Shown in pieces: positions 34,603 to 41,881 of a stretch of 48,968 nucleotides of DNA. This DNA comes from Alphaproteobacteria bacterium (lineage in GTDB: Bacteria > Pseudomonadota > Alphaproteobacteria > CAAHEQ01 > UBA3637). Under the pieces are notes generated by a model. The model was given only the letters and a program-made list of their open reading frames with translations. It searched no databases and was not told the DNA's origin. The stretch spans positions 1-48,968 of the forward strand of contig JAFXIF010000003.1 of the NCBI GenBank assembly GCA_017533325.1. Reading direction: 5' to 3'. A program made the position numbers and the translations under genes. The stretch's first letter is position 1; every line of letters begins with the position of its first letter.

Positions 34603-35187
34603 ATCGCTCACCAAAATATACCCTTCTTCGTTATTTTTTAATAAACTTTCGGCTGCTTTTTCACCAATCTTTTGCCGAAGAGCATATATATGCGATTCAA
34701 CCGTATGTGTTTCAATATCTGCCCGATACTTCCAAACTTCCGTAAGTAAATCCGTTTTTGAAGCGCCTTCAGGAAGCGATATCACCAAAAAAGAAATTAA
34801 ATCCGTTTCCTTTTCCGTTAAATAATAATCTTTTTTAGTTTTTTTATCAAACAATAATCGTTTGGCCCCCTCAAATAAGAAACGTTTATTTTCAAATACA
34901 AGCGCCGAATTTTTCTTTTCGAGTAATGTTTTTAAATGAAGTTTTAATTCATATAAATAACAGGGCGCTTCTAATTCCACATCCGCTTCTTCATGGGTTG
35001 TGCCAATCAACAAAACAGGGCAAGACACTTCTTCAGACAAAATTTCATCCGTCAAGTTTTGATCCAATGCAATTATTAAAGCTTCCCCAAACTCTTTATC
35101 TTGCGCATAACTTTTTGCATTCAAGTCTTTTAATGCATCACATAATGTTTCCGTATAAAGTTTGTTTTTTGAAATAATTGTAATCAT
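34600..35187 (-). CDS. Orphan OmpR-type winged-helix regulator with degenerate receiver
   Basis: The C-terminal 90 residues form an OmpR/PhoB DNA-binding domain: YYLTEKETDLISFLV, then ASKTDLLTEVWKYRADIETHTVESHIYALRQKIG as the recognition region, and a GYIL wing. The N-terminal 90 residues are shorter than a receiver domain. A possible Asp in LIIALDQNL survives, but the usual acidic pair after strand 1 and the conserved Lys near the end are not seen. No histidine kinase gene is adjacent. It probably works without phosphorylation or senses something else. The ATG is at 35187; the ribosome site is weak. Confidence 0.82.
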   Translation of the reverse strand: MITIISKNKLYTETLCDALKDLNAKSYAQDKEFGEALIIALDQNLTDEILSEEVSCPVLLIGTTHEEADVELEAPCYLYELKLHLKTLLEKKNSALVFENKRFLFEGAKRLLFDKKTKKDYYLTEKETDLISFLVISLPEGASKTDLLTEVWKYRADIETHTVESHIYALRQKIGEKAAESLLKNNEEGYILVSD

Positions 35188-35275
35188 TTTTCTTGCCTTT
35201 TCAAATGAATTATTTTAGTATGAGCTTAGAAAAAAACATCGTTTCTTAATATATATTATCAGAAAGAAATTAAAA

Positions 35276-36541
35276 ATGACAGCATTATTTTTTTATCAAT
35301 GCCTTTGCATTTTGCTATACCCTTTTATTTTAATTTTTGTATGTTTCAGACTTCTTAAAAAGAAAGAAGATAAGACGCGTTTAAATGAACGATTGGGTTT
35401 TCCGAAAAAAGAAAGACCGAACGGAAAACTTATTTGGATGCACGGTGCAAGCGTGGGGGAATGTTTATCTATGCTTCCGCTTGTTAAAAAAATATTGCAA
35501 GAAGATAAAAATGCTTTTGTTATGGTAACTTCCGGAACAGTCACTTCCGCTGAATTGATGGCAAAAAGATTACCGGAGCGCGCCTTTCATCAATTCATTC
35601 CCGTTGATACCCCATTTGCCGCCAAACGATTTGTTAAACACTGGAATGCCGATGCGGTTTTGTGGTTTGAATCTGATTTTTGGCCAAATATGCTGATGGC
35701 TATCAAAAAAAATAATAAGCCGTTAATTCTCTTAAACGGGCGCATTTCGGATAAATCTTTTGCCAGCTGGCAAAAACATCCCTATATCATCAAAGCCATT
35801 CAATCTTTATTTTCTCTTTCATTCGGTCAAACAAAAGAAGATGCTAGAAGATTGGAAATTTTAGGGGCTCAAAACGTTGTTTCAACCGGAAATTTAAAAT
35901 TTGCAGCCGTTAATCCCCCATTTGATAAGGATGAACTTGATAAAATTCATAAACAAATCAACAAGCGCCCTTGTTGGACAATGGCAAGCACTCATGAAGA
36001 TGAAGAATTACAAGGAGCTGACATTCATTTAAAACTTAAAGAAAAATATCCTTCACTTTTAAGTGTTTTTGTTCCAAGACATCCAAACAGAGCCGAAGCC
36101 CTTATTGCTCAATTTGAAAAGAAAGGGTTAAAAGTTGCCAGACGCTCCAAAAAAGAGGAAATAACGGATTCAGTTGATATTTATATGGCGGATACAATCG
36201 GCGAAATGGGACTTTTATATCAATTAACAGATTTCGTATTCGTTGGCGGGTCTTTAATTCCTTTCGGCGGTCAAAATATGCTTGAGCCCATGCGATTAAA
36301 AAGAGTTGTCGTTATTGGTCCGCATGCTTTTAATTTTAAAGAAATTGTTGCCACCGCAAAAGAAAAAGAAGCACTCATTGAGGTTCAAAATAAATCAGAA
36401 TTGGGCGAAAAATTGGATTTATTCTTAACAAATCCGGATGCCTTTTCATCCATGAACGAGAAAGCCAAACAATTAGCCACTTCCGAAATGAGTGTTTTGG
36501 ATCGCGTCTGGGAAATTCTGCATAAAAAATTTGATATTTAA
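35276..36541 (+). CDS. waaA: 3-deoxy-D-manno-octulosonic acid transferase
   Basis: WaaA adds Kdo from CMP-Kdo to lipid IVA at the inner membrane. An N-terminal membrane anchor (about residues 6-24) precedes the GT30 motifs WMHGASVGE and LNGRISDKSF; the C-terminal half has PRHPNR and FVGGSLIPFGGQNMLEP. At 421 aa it is normal. The ribosome site before ATG is weak. lpxK follows, the usual alphaproteobacterial order; only one waaA is seen, and the number of Kdo residues added cannot be read from sequence. Confidence 0.95.
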   Translation: MTALFFYQCLCILLYPFILIFVCFRLLKKKEDKTRLNERLGFPKKERPNGKLIWMHGASVGECLSMLPLVKKILQEDKNAFVMVTSGTVTSAELMAKRLPERAFHQFIPVDTPFAAKRFVKHWNADAVLWFESDFWPNMLMAIKKNNKPLILLNGRISDKSFASWQKHPYIIKAIQSLFSLSFGQTKEDARRLEILGAQNVVSTGNLKFAAVNPPFDKDELDKIHKQINKRPCWTMASTHEDEELQGADIHLKLKEKYPSLLSVFVPRHPNRAEALIAQFEKKGLKVARRSKKEEITDSVDIYMADTIGEMGLLYQLTDFVFVGGSLIPFGGQNMLEPMRLKRVVVIGPHAFNFKEIVATAKEKEALIEVQNKSELGEKLDLFLTNPDAFSSMNEKAKQLATSEMSVLDRVWEILHKKFDI

Positions 36542-36630
36542 CCCATAAAAAAAGAAAAAAAATACTGGATATCTTTATTTTTTATGATATAGTAATATAA
36601 ACAATGTTTCTTTTGGGCGGAGGCAAAAAA

Positions 36631-37605
36631 ATGGACACACCAAAATTTTGGGACATCCAAAATTCTTTTTTATCAAAACTCCTTAAACCGTTTGGCTCTC
36701 TTTATGCGTTCGGAACAGCTTACCGTATCAGACGCGCCAAACCTTATCAAGCAAACATTCCTGTTATTTGCGTTGGGAATCTTTCTGTCGGCGGAACAGG
36801 AAAAACACCTGTGTGTTTAGCCATTGCGAAAGAACTTTATAAAATAAAAAAATCATTTTTCTTTTTAAATCACGGATATAAATCCCATCTTAAAAATGTT
36901 ATGGTCGATTTAAAAACACATTCTGCCTATGACGTTGGAGATGAAGCGATTTTGCTTGCTTGTTATGCCCCAACCGTTGTTGACAATCAACGTGCACGCG
37001 GGGCTCAATTAGCAATCAGAAGAGGCGCCGAATGCATTATTATGGATGACGGGTTTCAAAATCCCTCTCTTATCAAAACATTTTCATTTGTTGTTGTTGA
37101 TGGGAAAAAGGGATTTGGTAACTGTTGCGTTATGCCGGCAGGCCCTTTAAGAGAACCCGTTTTAAAAGGATTAAACAGAGCTGACGCCATAGTGATTGCC
37201 GGAAAAGATGAATGGGGCGTTTCCTTTTATTTGCAACGAAATAATATTGATTTACCGGTTTTCACAGGCCGATTCAAACCAAAAGCTAAGTTTTTGTCTT
37301 CCTTAAAAAATAAAGATGTATTAGCATTTGCAGGTATCGGTAACCCTAAAAAATTTTTTGACCTGCTCAAAGAAAATAATGTTAACCCTGTTAAAACAGA
37401 AAGTTATCCGGATCATTATTTTTACACACGATTTGACATTGAACAATTACAAAAAAAAGCAAATGGCCTTCCGATTGTGACAACAACAAAAGATGCCGTT
37501 AAAATTCCACGCGATTTATTAAAAGACATTCATATCGCTGACGGAGAATTTGTTTTTGATAATCCGGATGAAATTCGAAATTTATTAAAAAATATCACAT
37601 TATAA
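36631..37605 (+). CDS. lpxK: Tetraacyldisaccharide 4'-kinase
   Basis: LpxK phosphorylates the 4' position of the lipid A disaccharide with ATP. The P-loop reads VGNLSVGGTGKTP (about residue 45), followed by DVGDEAILLA and IIMDDGFQNPSL as in the family. ATG at 36631 has GGAGG seven bases upstream; an earlier in-frame ATG at 36604 lacks a ribosome site. The 324-aa length is normal. It lies between waaA and the acyltransferase gene (15-bp gap), all on the same strand. Confidence 0.95.
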   Translation: MDTPKFWDIQNSFLSKLLKPFGSLYAFGTAYRIRRAKPYQANIPVICVGNLSVGGTGKTPVCLAIAKELYKIKKSFFFLNHGYKSHLKNVMVDLKTHSAYDVGDEAILLACYAPTVVDNQRARGAQLAIRRGAECIIMDDGFQNPSLIKTFSFVVVDGKKGFGNCCVMPAGPLREPVLKGLNRADAIVIAGKDEWGVSFYLQRNNIDLPVFTGRFKPKAKFLSSLKNKDVLAFAGIGNPKKFFDLLKENNVNPVKTESYPDHYFYTRFDIEQLQKKANGLPIVTTTKDAVKIPRDLLKDIHIADGEFVFDNPDEIRNLLKNITL

Positions 37606-37620
37606 TTAAAGGAGACAACA

Positions 37621-38529
37621 ATGGCAAAACCCATTCGCCGTGGAACAAGGACACCTCTTCAAAAATTTTTCTTAGATCCCTTTACGGCCCTCTTTGTTTT
37701 AATTATTTATACTTTTTTTCAATTATTACCGGCAAAAAAAGCTTCTGATTTCGGCGCTCAAATTGGTAAACTTCTTTATCGTTTTATGAAAAAAAGAAAT
37801 AAGATTGCCAGAATTAATTTACGGATTGCCTTTCCTGATAAACAAGATGCCGAACGAGAAGAAATTTTAAAAAACATGTGGCAACACTGGGGACGCTTTT
37901 TTGCCGAAATGCCACATGGTGAATATTTTTACAAAACAGCTCATATCAAAGGATTGGATACTTTAAAGAAGTTACACCAAAATAAACAAGGGTGTTTTGT
38001 TTGTTCAGCGCACCTTGGGAATTGGGAGCCCGCCGTTTCTGCCCCTCTTTTTGATGATTACTATTTAAATCCCGTTTATCGTGTCGCCAACAACAAATGG
38101 ATTGATAAAATTATGTTTCAACGCCGAAAAGGAGTTTTAATTCCAAAAGGCTCAACTGGCGCAAGATTAATGATTCAAGTCTTAAAACAAGGGGGTGGCG
38201 TTGTTATTCTTTGCGACCAAAAATTAAGAGAAGGCATTGATGTTCCTTTTTTTGGGAAACTTGTTAAAACAGCACCGGCAACGGCAACCATTGCTTTAAA
38301 AATGAATTTACCAGTTATTATGGCAAGATGTATCAGAAGAAAAGACGGTTTTTTTGATATTGAAGTTTCAAAACCGCTTTTGATGCCGGATAAAAAAGTT
38401 ATGGGTGAAGAAAAAGCCGTTTATGAATTAACCAAAAGTATCAACGAAACCATTGAAGAATGGATTAAAGAAACACCGGAACAATGGCTTTGGGTTCATC
38501 ACCGATTTGATAAATCAGAATATAAATAA
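37621..38529 (+). CDS. LpxL/HtrB-type lipid A acyltransferase
   Basis: This enzyme adds a secondary acyl chain to Kdo2-lipid IVA. The protein has a basic N-terminus, one membrane segment (about residues 20-37), and the catalytic H-x4-E motif in CSAHLGNWEPA. A nucleotide-independent acyltransferase core follows (LCDQKLREGIDVPFFGK), ending with the family's EQWLWVHHRFD. The length of 302 aa fits LpxL or LpxM; which chain it adds is not clear. It begins 15 bp after lpxK and ends just before a terminator. Confidence 0.9.
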   Translation: MAKPIRRGTRTPLQKFFLDPFTALFVLIIYTFFQLLPAKKASDFGAQIGKLLYRFMKKRNKIARINLRIAFPDKQDAEREEILKNMWQHWGRFFAEMPHGEYFYKTAHIKGLDTLKKLHQNKQGCFVCSAHLGNWEPAVSAPLFDDYYLNPVYRVANNKWIDKIMFQRRKGVLIPKGSTGARLMIQVLKQGGGVVILCDQKLREGIDVPFFGKLVKTAPATATIALKMNLPVIMARCIRRKDGFFDIEVSKPLLMPDKKVMGEEKAVYELTKSINETIEEWIKETPEQWLWVHHRFDKSEYK

Positions 38530-38530
38530 T

Positions 38531-38566
38531 CAAAAAAGCTCTTCAAGAAGGAAGAGCTTTTTTTTG
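38531..38566. terminator. Bidirectional terminator between the acyltransferase gene and tRNA-Leu
   Basis: AGCTCTTC (38537-38544) / GAAGAGCT (38551-38558), an 8-bp perfect stem with A and T runs. It serves the lipid A operon on one strand and tRNA-Leu on the other. Confidence 0.85.
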
Positions 38567-38567
38567 T

Positions 38568-38654
38568 TGGTGCTCAAGAAAGGACTCGAACCTTCACACC
38601 GGTTAGGGTACTAGCACCTGAAGCCAGCGCGTCTACCAATTTCGCCACTTGAGC
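38568..38654 (-). tRNA. tRNA-Leu (anticodon CAG)
   Basis: On the minus strand it starts GCTCAAGTGGCGAAATTGG and ends GAGCACCA. The acceptor stem GCTCAAG/CTTGAGC is perfect, a long variable arm marks a class II tRNA, and the anticodon loop TTCAGGT gives CAG. CCA is encoded. Its 87 nt is typical for tRNA-Leu. Confidence 0.94.
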
Positions 38655-38664
38655 AGTGTTTTTA

Positions 38665-38693
38665 ATTATAAAAAAAACAATTAAAGAAGTCAA
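38665..38693 (-). promoter_or_regulatory. Promoter of tRNA-Leu
   Basis: On the minus strand TTGACT (38688-38693), 17 bp and perfect TATAAT (38665-38670), about 10 bp before the tRNA 5' end. Confidence 0.8.
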
Positions 38694-38791
38694 CATTTTT
38701 TGCTTAAAGCGCGATTTTTTTTGTTTTTTATAAAAAATACTTTGAAAAAGAAAATAAAATCATTTAAACTGACTTGAAAAAGGAGAATAAA

Positions 38792-39514
38792 ATGACTGAA
38801 AAAAAACAAAATGACACTTATACTGTTCCAAGTTCCGATGATGTTAACCTTTCATGGAAAAGATATATCTTACCGGCTATCCATCCGGAAGGATTAAAAA
38901 TATTTATAGTGGCTGCACTTATTTTTATCGTTTTGGGAATTCTTATTCCTTGTTCCATGAGTTTTACATTACCACTTTTGGCTTTTGTTTTTTATTTTTT
39001 CAGAAATCCGCCCCGCGTTACGCCACAAGGCGATAATTTGATTATCTCCCCTGCAGATGGTATTGTCAGCAATATTAAATATGTTGTCCCACCAAAAGAA
39101 ATGGGCCTCGGGGATGAAGAATTGTTGCGTGTCAGCATTTTTATGAGCGTGTTTAATGTTCATGTGAACAGAGCACCAACAAGCGGAACGGTGGATGCCC
39201 TTACCTATCGTCCGGGAAAATTTGTTAATATTGCCGATAAAGACAGTGAAGATAATGAACGTCAAGAAATTACCATTAAGAGAGAAGACGGCATTAAAAT
39301 CGGATTTATTCAAATTGCAGGATTAGTTGCCAGACGCATTTATTGTCCGTTAAAAATTGGTGAGAATGTTAAAAAAGGCTCTGTATTCGGAATGATTCGT
39401 TTTGGAAGCCGACTTGATGTTTTTATGCCCAAAGGTGTTTATCCGAAAGTTTTGCCGGGCCAGATTATGGTTGCAGGAGAAACTGTTTTAGCCGATTTAA
39501 ATGAAAAAAAATAA
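38792..39514 (+). CDS. psd: Phosphatidylserine decarboxylase proenzyme
   Basis: Psd converts phosphatidylserine to phosphatidylethanolamine. It is the short bacterial type (240 aa) with two hydrophobic segments near the N-terminus, SPADGIVSNI, the conserved FMSVFNVHVNRAP and the cleavage motif in MIRFGSRLDVFMP, where the Ser of GSR becomes the pyruvoyl group of the alpha chain. ATG at 38792 has AAGGAG seven bases upstream; a TTG at 38774 opens the same frame but lacks a ribosome site. pssA follows after 15 bp. Confidence 0.95.
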   Translation: MTEKKQNDTYTVPSSDDVNLSWKRYILPAIHPEGLKIFIVAALIFIVLGILIPCSMSFTLPLLAFVFYFFRNPPRVTPQGDNLIISPADGIVSNIKYVVPPKEMGLGDEELLRVSIFMSVFNVHVNRAPTSGTVDALTYRPGKFVNIADKDSEDNERQEITIKREDGIKIGFIQIAGLVARRIYCPLKIGENVKKGSVFGMIRFGSRLDVFMPKGVYPKVLPGQIMVAGETVLADLNEKK

Positions 39515-39529
39515 GATAAGAGAAGATCT

Positions 39530-40327
39530 ATGACCGAAAAAACTGATAAAGAAATTAATATTAAACCCATTTTTCCAAATGCCGTTACAATGACTGCTTT
39601 AGCTTTTGGTGTTTCCTCAATTAATATGGCTTTTTGGGGAGAATGGGCCTTGGCAATTTTATTTATCGCTTTAGCCGGCGTTTTTGACTTTTTGGATGGC
39701 AAAGTTGCCCGCATGCTCAATGTATCCTCTAAATTCGGTGCCGAATTGGATTCACTTTCCGATTTCGTCAGCTTTGGGGTTGCTCCTGCATTTTTAATGT
39801 ATCTATGGACAATGGATGGGAATACCAGAATTAGTGTCTTGCAAAATTTGGCCGTTAAAAAAGAAGCCATCGGGGTTTATTGGGGATTTGTTTTATTTGT
39901 TTCCATGTGTTGTGCGGCGCGTTTAGCCAGATTTAACAGCTTAATTGATATCAAACAACCTCCATATTGGAAACACTTTTTTATGGGTGTTCCTGCACCG
40001 GCCGGCGGTTTTTTAAGCATCTTACCTCTTATTTTTTGGTTAGCCAGCAACCAAGAATATGAATGTTTCAGAAATCCCGTTGTCGCCGCTTGCTTCCTTG
40101 TTTTCAGTGGCATTATGATGGCGAGCAAAATTCCGACACTTTGTTTAAAACATATCCATGTGTCACCGCAACTATCGACCGTTCTAATGTTTGTTGCCTT
40201 CTTTGTTATCGCAGGGCTTATCACTCTTCCTTGGTTAACGCTCAGTTTCCTTGGCATTTTTTATTTAATATCTATTCCTATTTGTGTTTTTTATTTTATA
40301 AAATTCAAAAGAGAATATAAAGATTAA
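39530..40327 (+). CDS. pssA: CDP-diacylglycerol-serine O-phosphatidyltransferase
   Basis: PssA makes phosphatidylserine from CDP-diacylglycerol (product of CdsA) and serine; Psd then decarboxylates it. The CDP-alcohol phosphotransferase motif D-x2-DG-x2-AR-x8-G-x3-D-x3-D is exact: FDFLDGKVARMLN then GAELDSLSD. About eight membrane helices follow the usual type II (membrane) pattern, with PSIT-like FPNAVTMTALAFG near the start. The length of 265 aa is normal. AGAGAAG serves as ribosome site. Confidence 0.95.
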   Translation: MTEKTDKEINIKPIFPNAVTMTALAFGVSSINMAFWGEWALAILFIALAGVFDFLDGKVARMLNVSSKFGAELDSLSDFVSFGVAPAFLMYLWTMDGNTRISVLQNLAVKKEAIGVYWGFVLFVSMCCAARLARFNSLIDIKQPPYWKHFFMGVPAPAGGFLSILPLIFWLASNQEYECFRNPVVAACFLVFSGIMMASKIPTLCLKHIHVSPQLSTVLMFVAFFVIAGLITLPWLTLSFLGIFYLISIPICVFYFIKFKREYKD

Positions 40328-40342
40328 TAAAAGGAGCATTGA

Positions 40343-40828
40343 ATGAAAAAAACTTTACTCTTCGGATTGGTTTTTGCATTTATGGGGTTATCCCATCAAG
40401 TTTTTGCCCAAAGTTCTGATGCTTCAGATCAGCAAGATATAACGCCTGCAACACCTCCTTATCTTAAATCAATGAGTCAACAGGCTATACAAGACATGAA
40501 ATCTTTTGCTTTAAAAGATAAAGAAAAAATCATGGATTCTTTAAATAAATCTTTTAATTACACGGAAGATGAATATCAAACATTATATAATAATTATGAA
40601 TCTAATCCGCCATTTATTGAAAAAAACGGTGTTTTGGAATTAAATCCTGATTATATTTCAAAAAATACTAAATACATTCGAAAAGACGGGAAATTAGTCA
40701 AAAATGAAGATTATCAACCAAATATTAATCATGAAAAAATAGATATTACCAAAATCATTAAGATAGAAAAAGAGCCTAACCGACTTGGTAAGAAATCTTA
40801 TTCCATTAATCCGGATGTTTTTTATTAA
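40343..40828 (+). CDS. Small secreted protein, function unknown
   Basis: A signal peptide (KKTLLFGLVFAFMGLSHQVFA, cleaved near residue 22) precedes a hydrophilic 140-residue chain without Cys. There is a helical stretch at about 45-75 and a Tyr/Asn-rich region after it. No family recognised. It starts 15 bp after pssA with AAAGGAG as ribosome site, and its stop TAA overlaps the ATG of the next gene by one base, so it sits inside the pssA-trmJ transcript. Confidence 0.75.
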   Translation: MKKTLLFGLVFAFMGLSHQVFAQSSDASDQQDITPATPPYLKSMSQQAIQDMKSFALKDKEKIMDSLNKSFNYTEDEYQTLYNNYESNPPFIEKNGVLELNPDYISKNTKYIRKDGKLVKNEDYQPNINHEKIDITKIIKIEKEPNRLGKKSYSINPDVFY

Positions 40829-41337
40829 TGAAAACTGTTAAAAACTTATATCAATCAGCTCCCGTTGTTATTCTTGTTCGTCCCCAATTAGATGAAAATA
40901 TGGGCATGGTTGCAAGAGCGATGATGAATTGTTGTTTATCCGAATTAAGATTGGTTAATCCGAGAGATAATCATTTAAGTCCTAAAGCTATTTCAACCGC
41001 CTCAGGTGCTCATCAAATTTTAGAGAGCGCCAAATGCTTTTCTTCATTAGATGATGCTTTAAAAGATATTCATTTTGCTCTTGCTTCAAGTGCAAGAAAA
41101 AGGGATATGACGAAAGAAATTTATTCACCGGAAGATGGAATAAAAGCCATTCAACAAAAGATTTCAAACGGCGAAAAAACAGCCATTCTTTTCGGGGCCG
41201 AAAGAACTGGTCTTGAAAACAAGGAAATCGTTTATTCAAACGGAATTATTGAAATCCCTTTAAATCCGCTTCACAGCTCACTCAATCTTTCACAAGCTGT
41301 TTTATTGCTTGGATATGAATGGCATAAAAGCACTTAA
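40828..41337 (+). CDS. trmJ: TrmJ-type tRNA 2'-O-methyltransferase, N-terminal SPOUT part of a frameshifted gene
   Basis: TrmJ methylates the ribose at position 32 of several tRNAs. This frame contains the whole SPOUT domain: VILVRPQLDENMGMVARAM (motif 1), LFGAERTGLENKEI (motif 2) and IPLNPLHSSLNLSQAV (motif 3, the knot). It ends after GYEWHKST at 169 aa, whereas TrmJ proteins have about 240-250. The missing C-terminal part is encoded at once downstream in another frame (41376-41576), so a one-base deletion near 41325-41334 is likely. Confidence 0.88.
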   Translation: MKTVKNLYQSAPVVILVRPQLDENMGMVARAMMNCCLSELRLVNPRDNHLSPKAISTASGAHQILESAKCFSSLDDALKDIHFALASSARKRDMTKEIYSPEDGIKAIQQKISNGEKTAILFGAERTGLENKEIVYSNGIIEIPLNPLHSSLNLSQAVLLLGYEWHKST

Positions 41338-41375
41338 CAAAAACAAACACTCACCTTGAAACAGGCTCCTCATCT

Positions 41376-41576
41376 ATGGCAACAAATGCCGAACTTTTAG
41401 CTTTCTTTTCGCATATAGAAACTGAACTTGATAAAAGAGGATATTTCAGGTTTGTTGATAAAAAAGAAAGAATGAGTCATAACTTAAGAAATATATTTTC
41501 AAGAAGTAACTTAACTTCCTCTGAAATTAAAACGCTTCATAAAATTGTCTGCGATTTAACAAGAAAGATCGATTAA
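41376..41576 (+). CDS. Detached C-terminal domain of TrmJ
   Basis: The 66 residues match the C-terminal extension of alphaproteobacterial TrmJ: ATNAELLAFFSHIETELDKRG, then the NLRNIFSRSNLTSSEIKTLH region. The frame stays open upstream of the ATG back to about 41334 and encodes LTKTNTHLETGSSS, the usual linker. The frame is shifted by -1 relative to the SPOUT part. No ribosome site stands before this ATG, so it is unlikely to be an independent gene. Confidence 0.7.
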   Translation: MATNAELLAFFSHIETELDKRGYFRFVDKKERMSHNLRNIFSRSNLTSSEIKTLHKIVCDLTRKID

Positions 41577-41578
41577 AA

Positions 41579-41881
41579 ATGAAAAAATATGCTCTTTTGA
41601 TTTTATTATTTGGCTTAAGTGCCTGTTCATCTACTCACGTCCCTTATTGCGAAGAGTATATCTATAAAACACCACAGTCAACAACCAAATTATTTTTTAA
41701 AGACGGCGCCTTTCAAAAAGAAACCCTCTTAAAAAACAAGTCTTTTACACAAGAAGGCCTTTATATATATGAACCCTCTACTCTTCATCTTTTTTCAAAA
41801 AACAAAAAAGAAACATACACTCTTGAAAACAAAAAACTTATTTCAATTCAATCACAAGAAAAAGTTTTCAAGTGCCATTAA
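41579..41881 (+). CDS. Small lipoprotein, function unknown
   Basis: A lipoprotein signal with lipobox LSAC places the acylated Cys at residue 16. The mature 85 residues are rich in Lys, Thr and aromatic residues and contain two more Cys (PYCEEY and the C-terminal KCH) that could form a disulfide. No family recognised. It begins two bases after the TrmJ C-terminal frame, so it is in the same transcript. Its last four bases overlap the end of the convergent 599-aa gene. Confidence 0.7.
   Translation: MKKYALLILLFGLSACSSTHVPYCEEYIYKTPQSTTKLFFKDGAFQKETLLKNKSFTQEGLYIYEPSTLHLFSKNKKETYTLENKKLISIQSQEKVFKCH

Noticed and set aside
41320..41345. Programmed -1 frameshift in trmJ
   Set aside because: No classical X-XXY-YYZ slippery heptamer lies before the stop codon (an A-run with C follows it), so a plain deletion or sequencing error is simpler.
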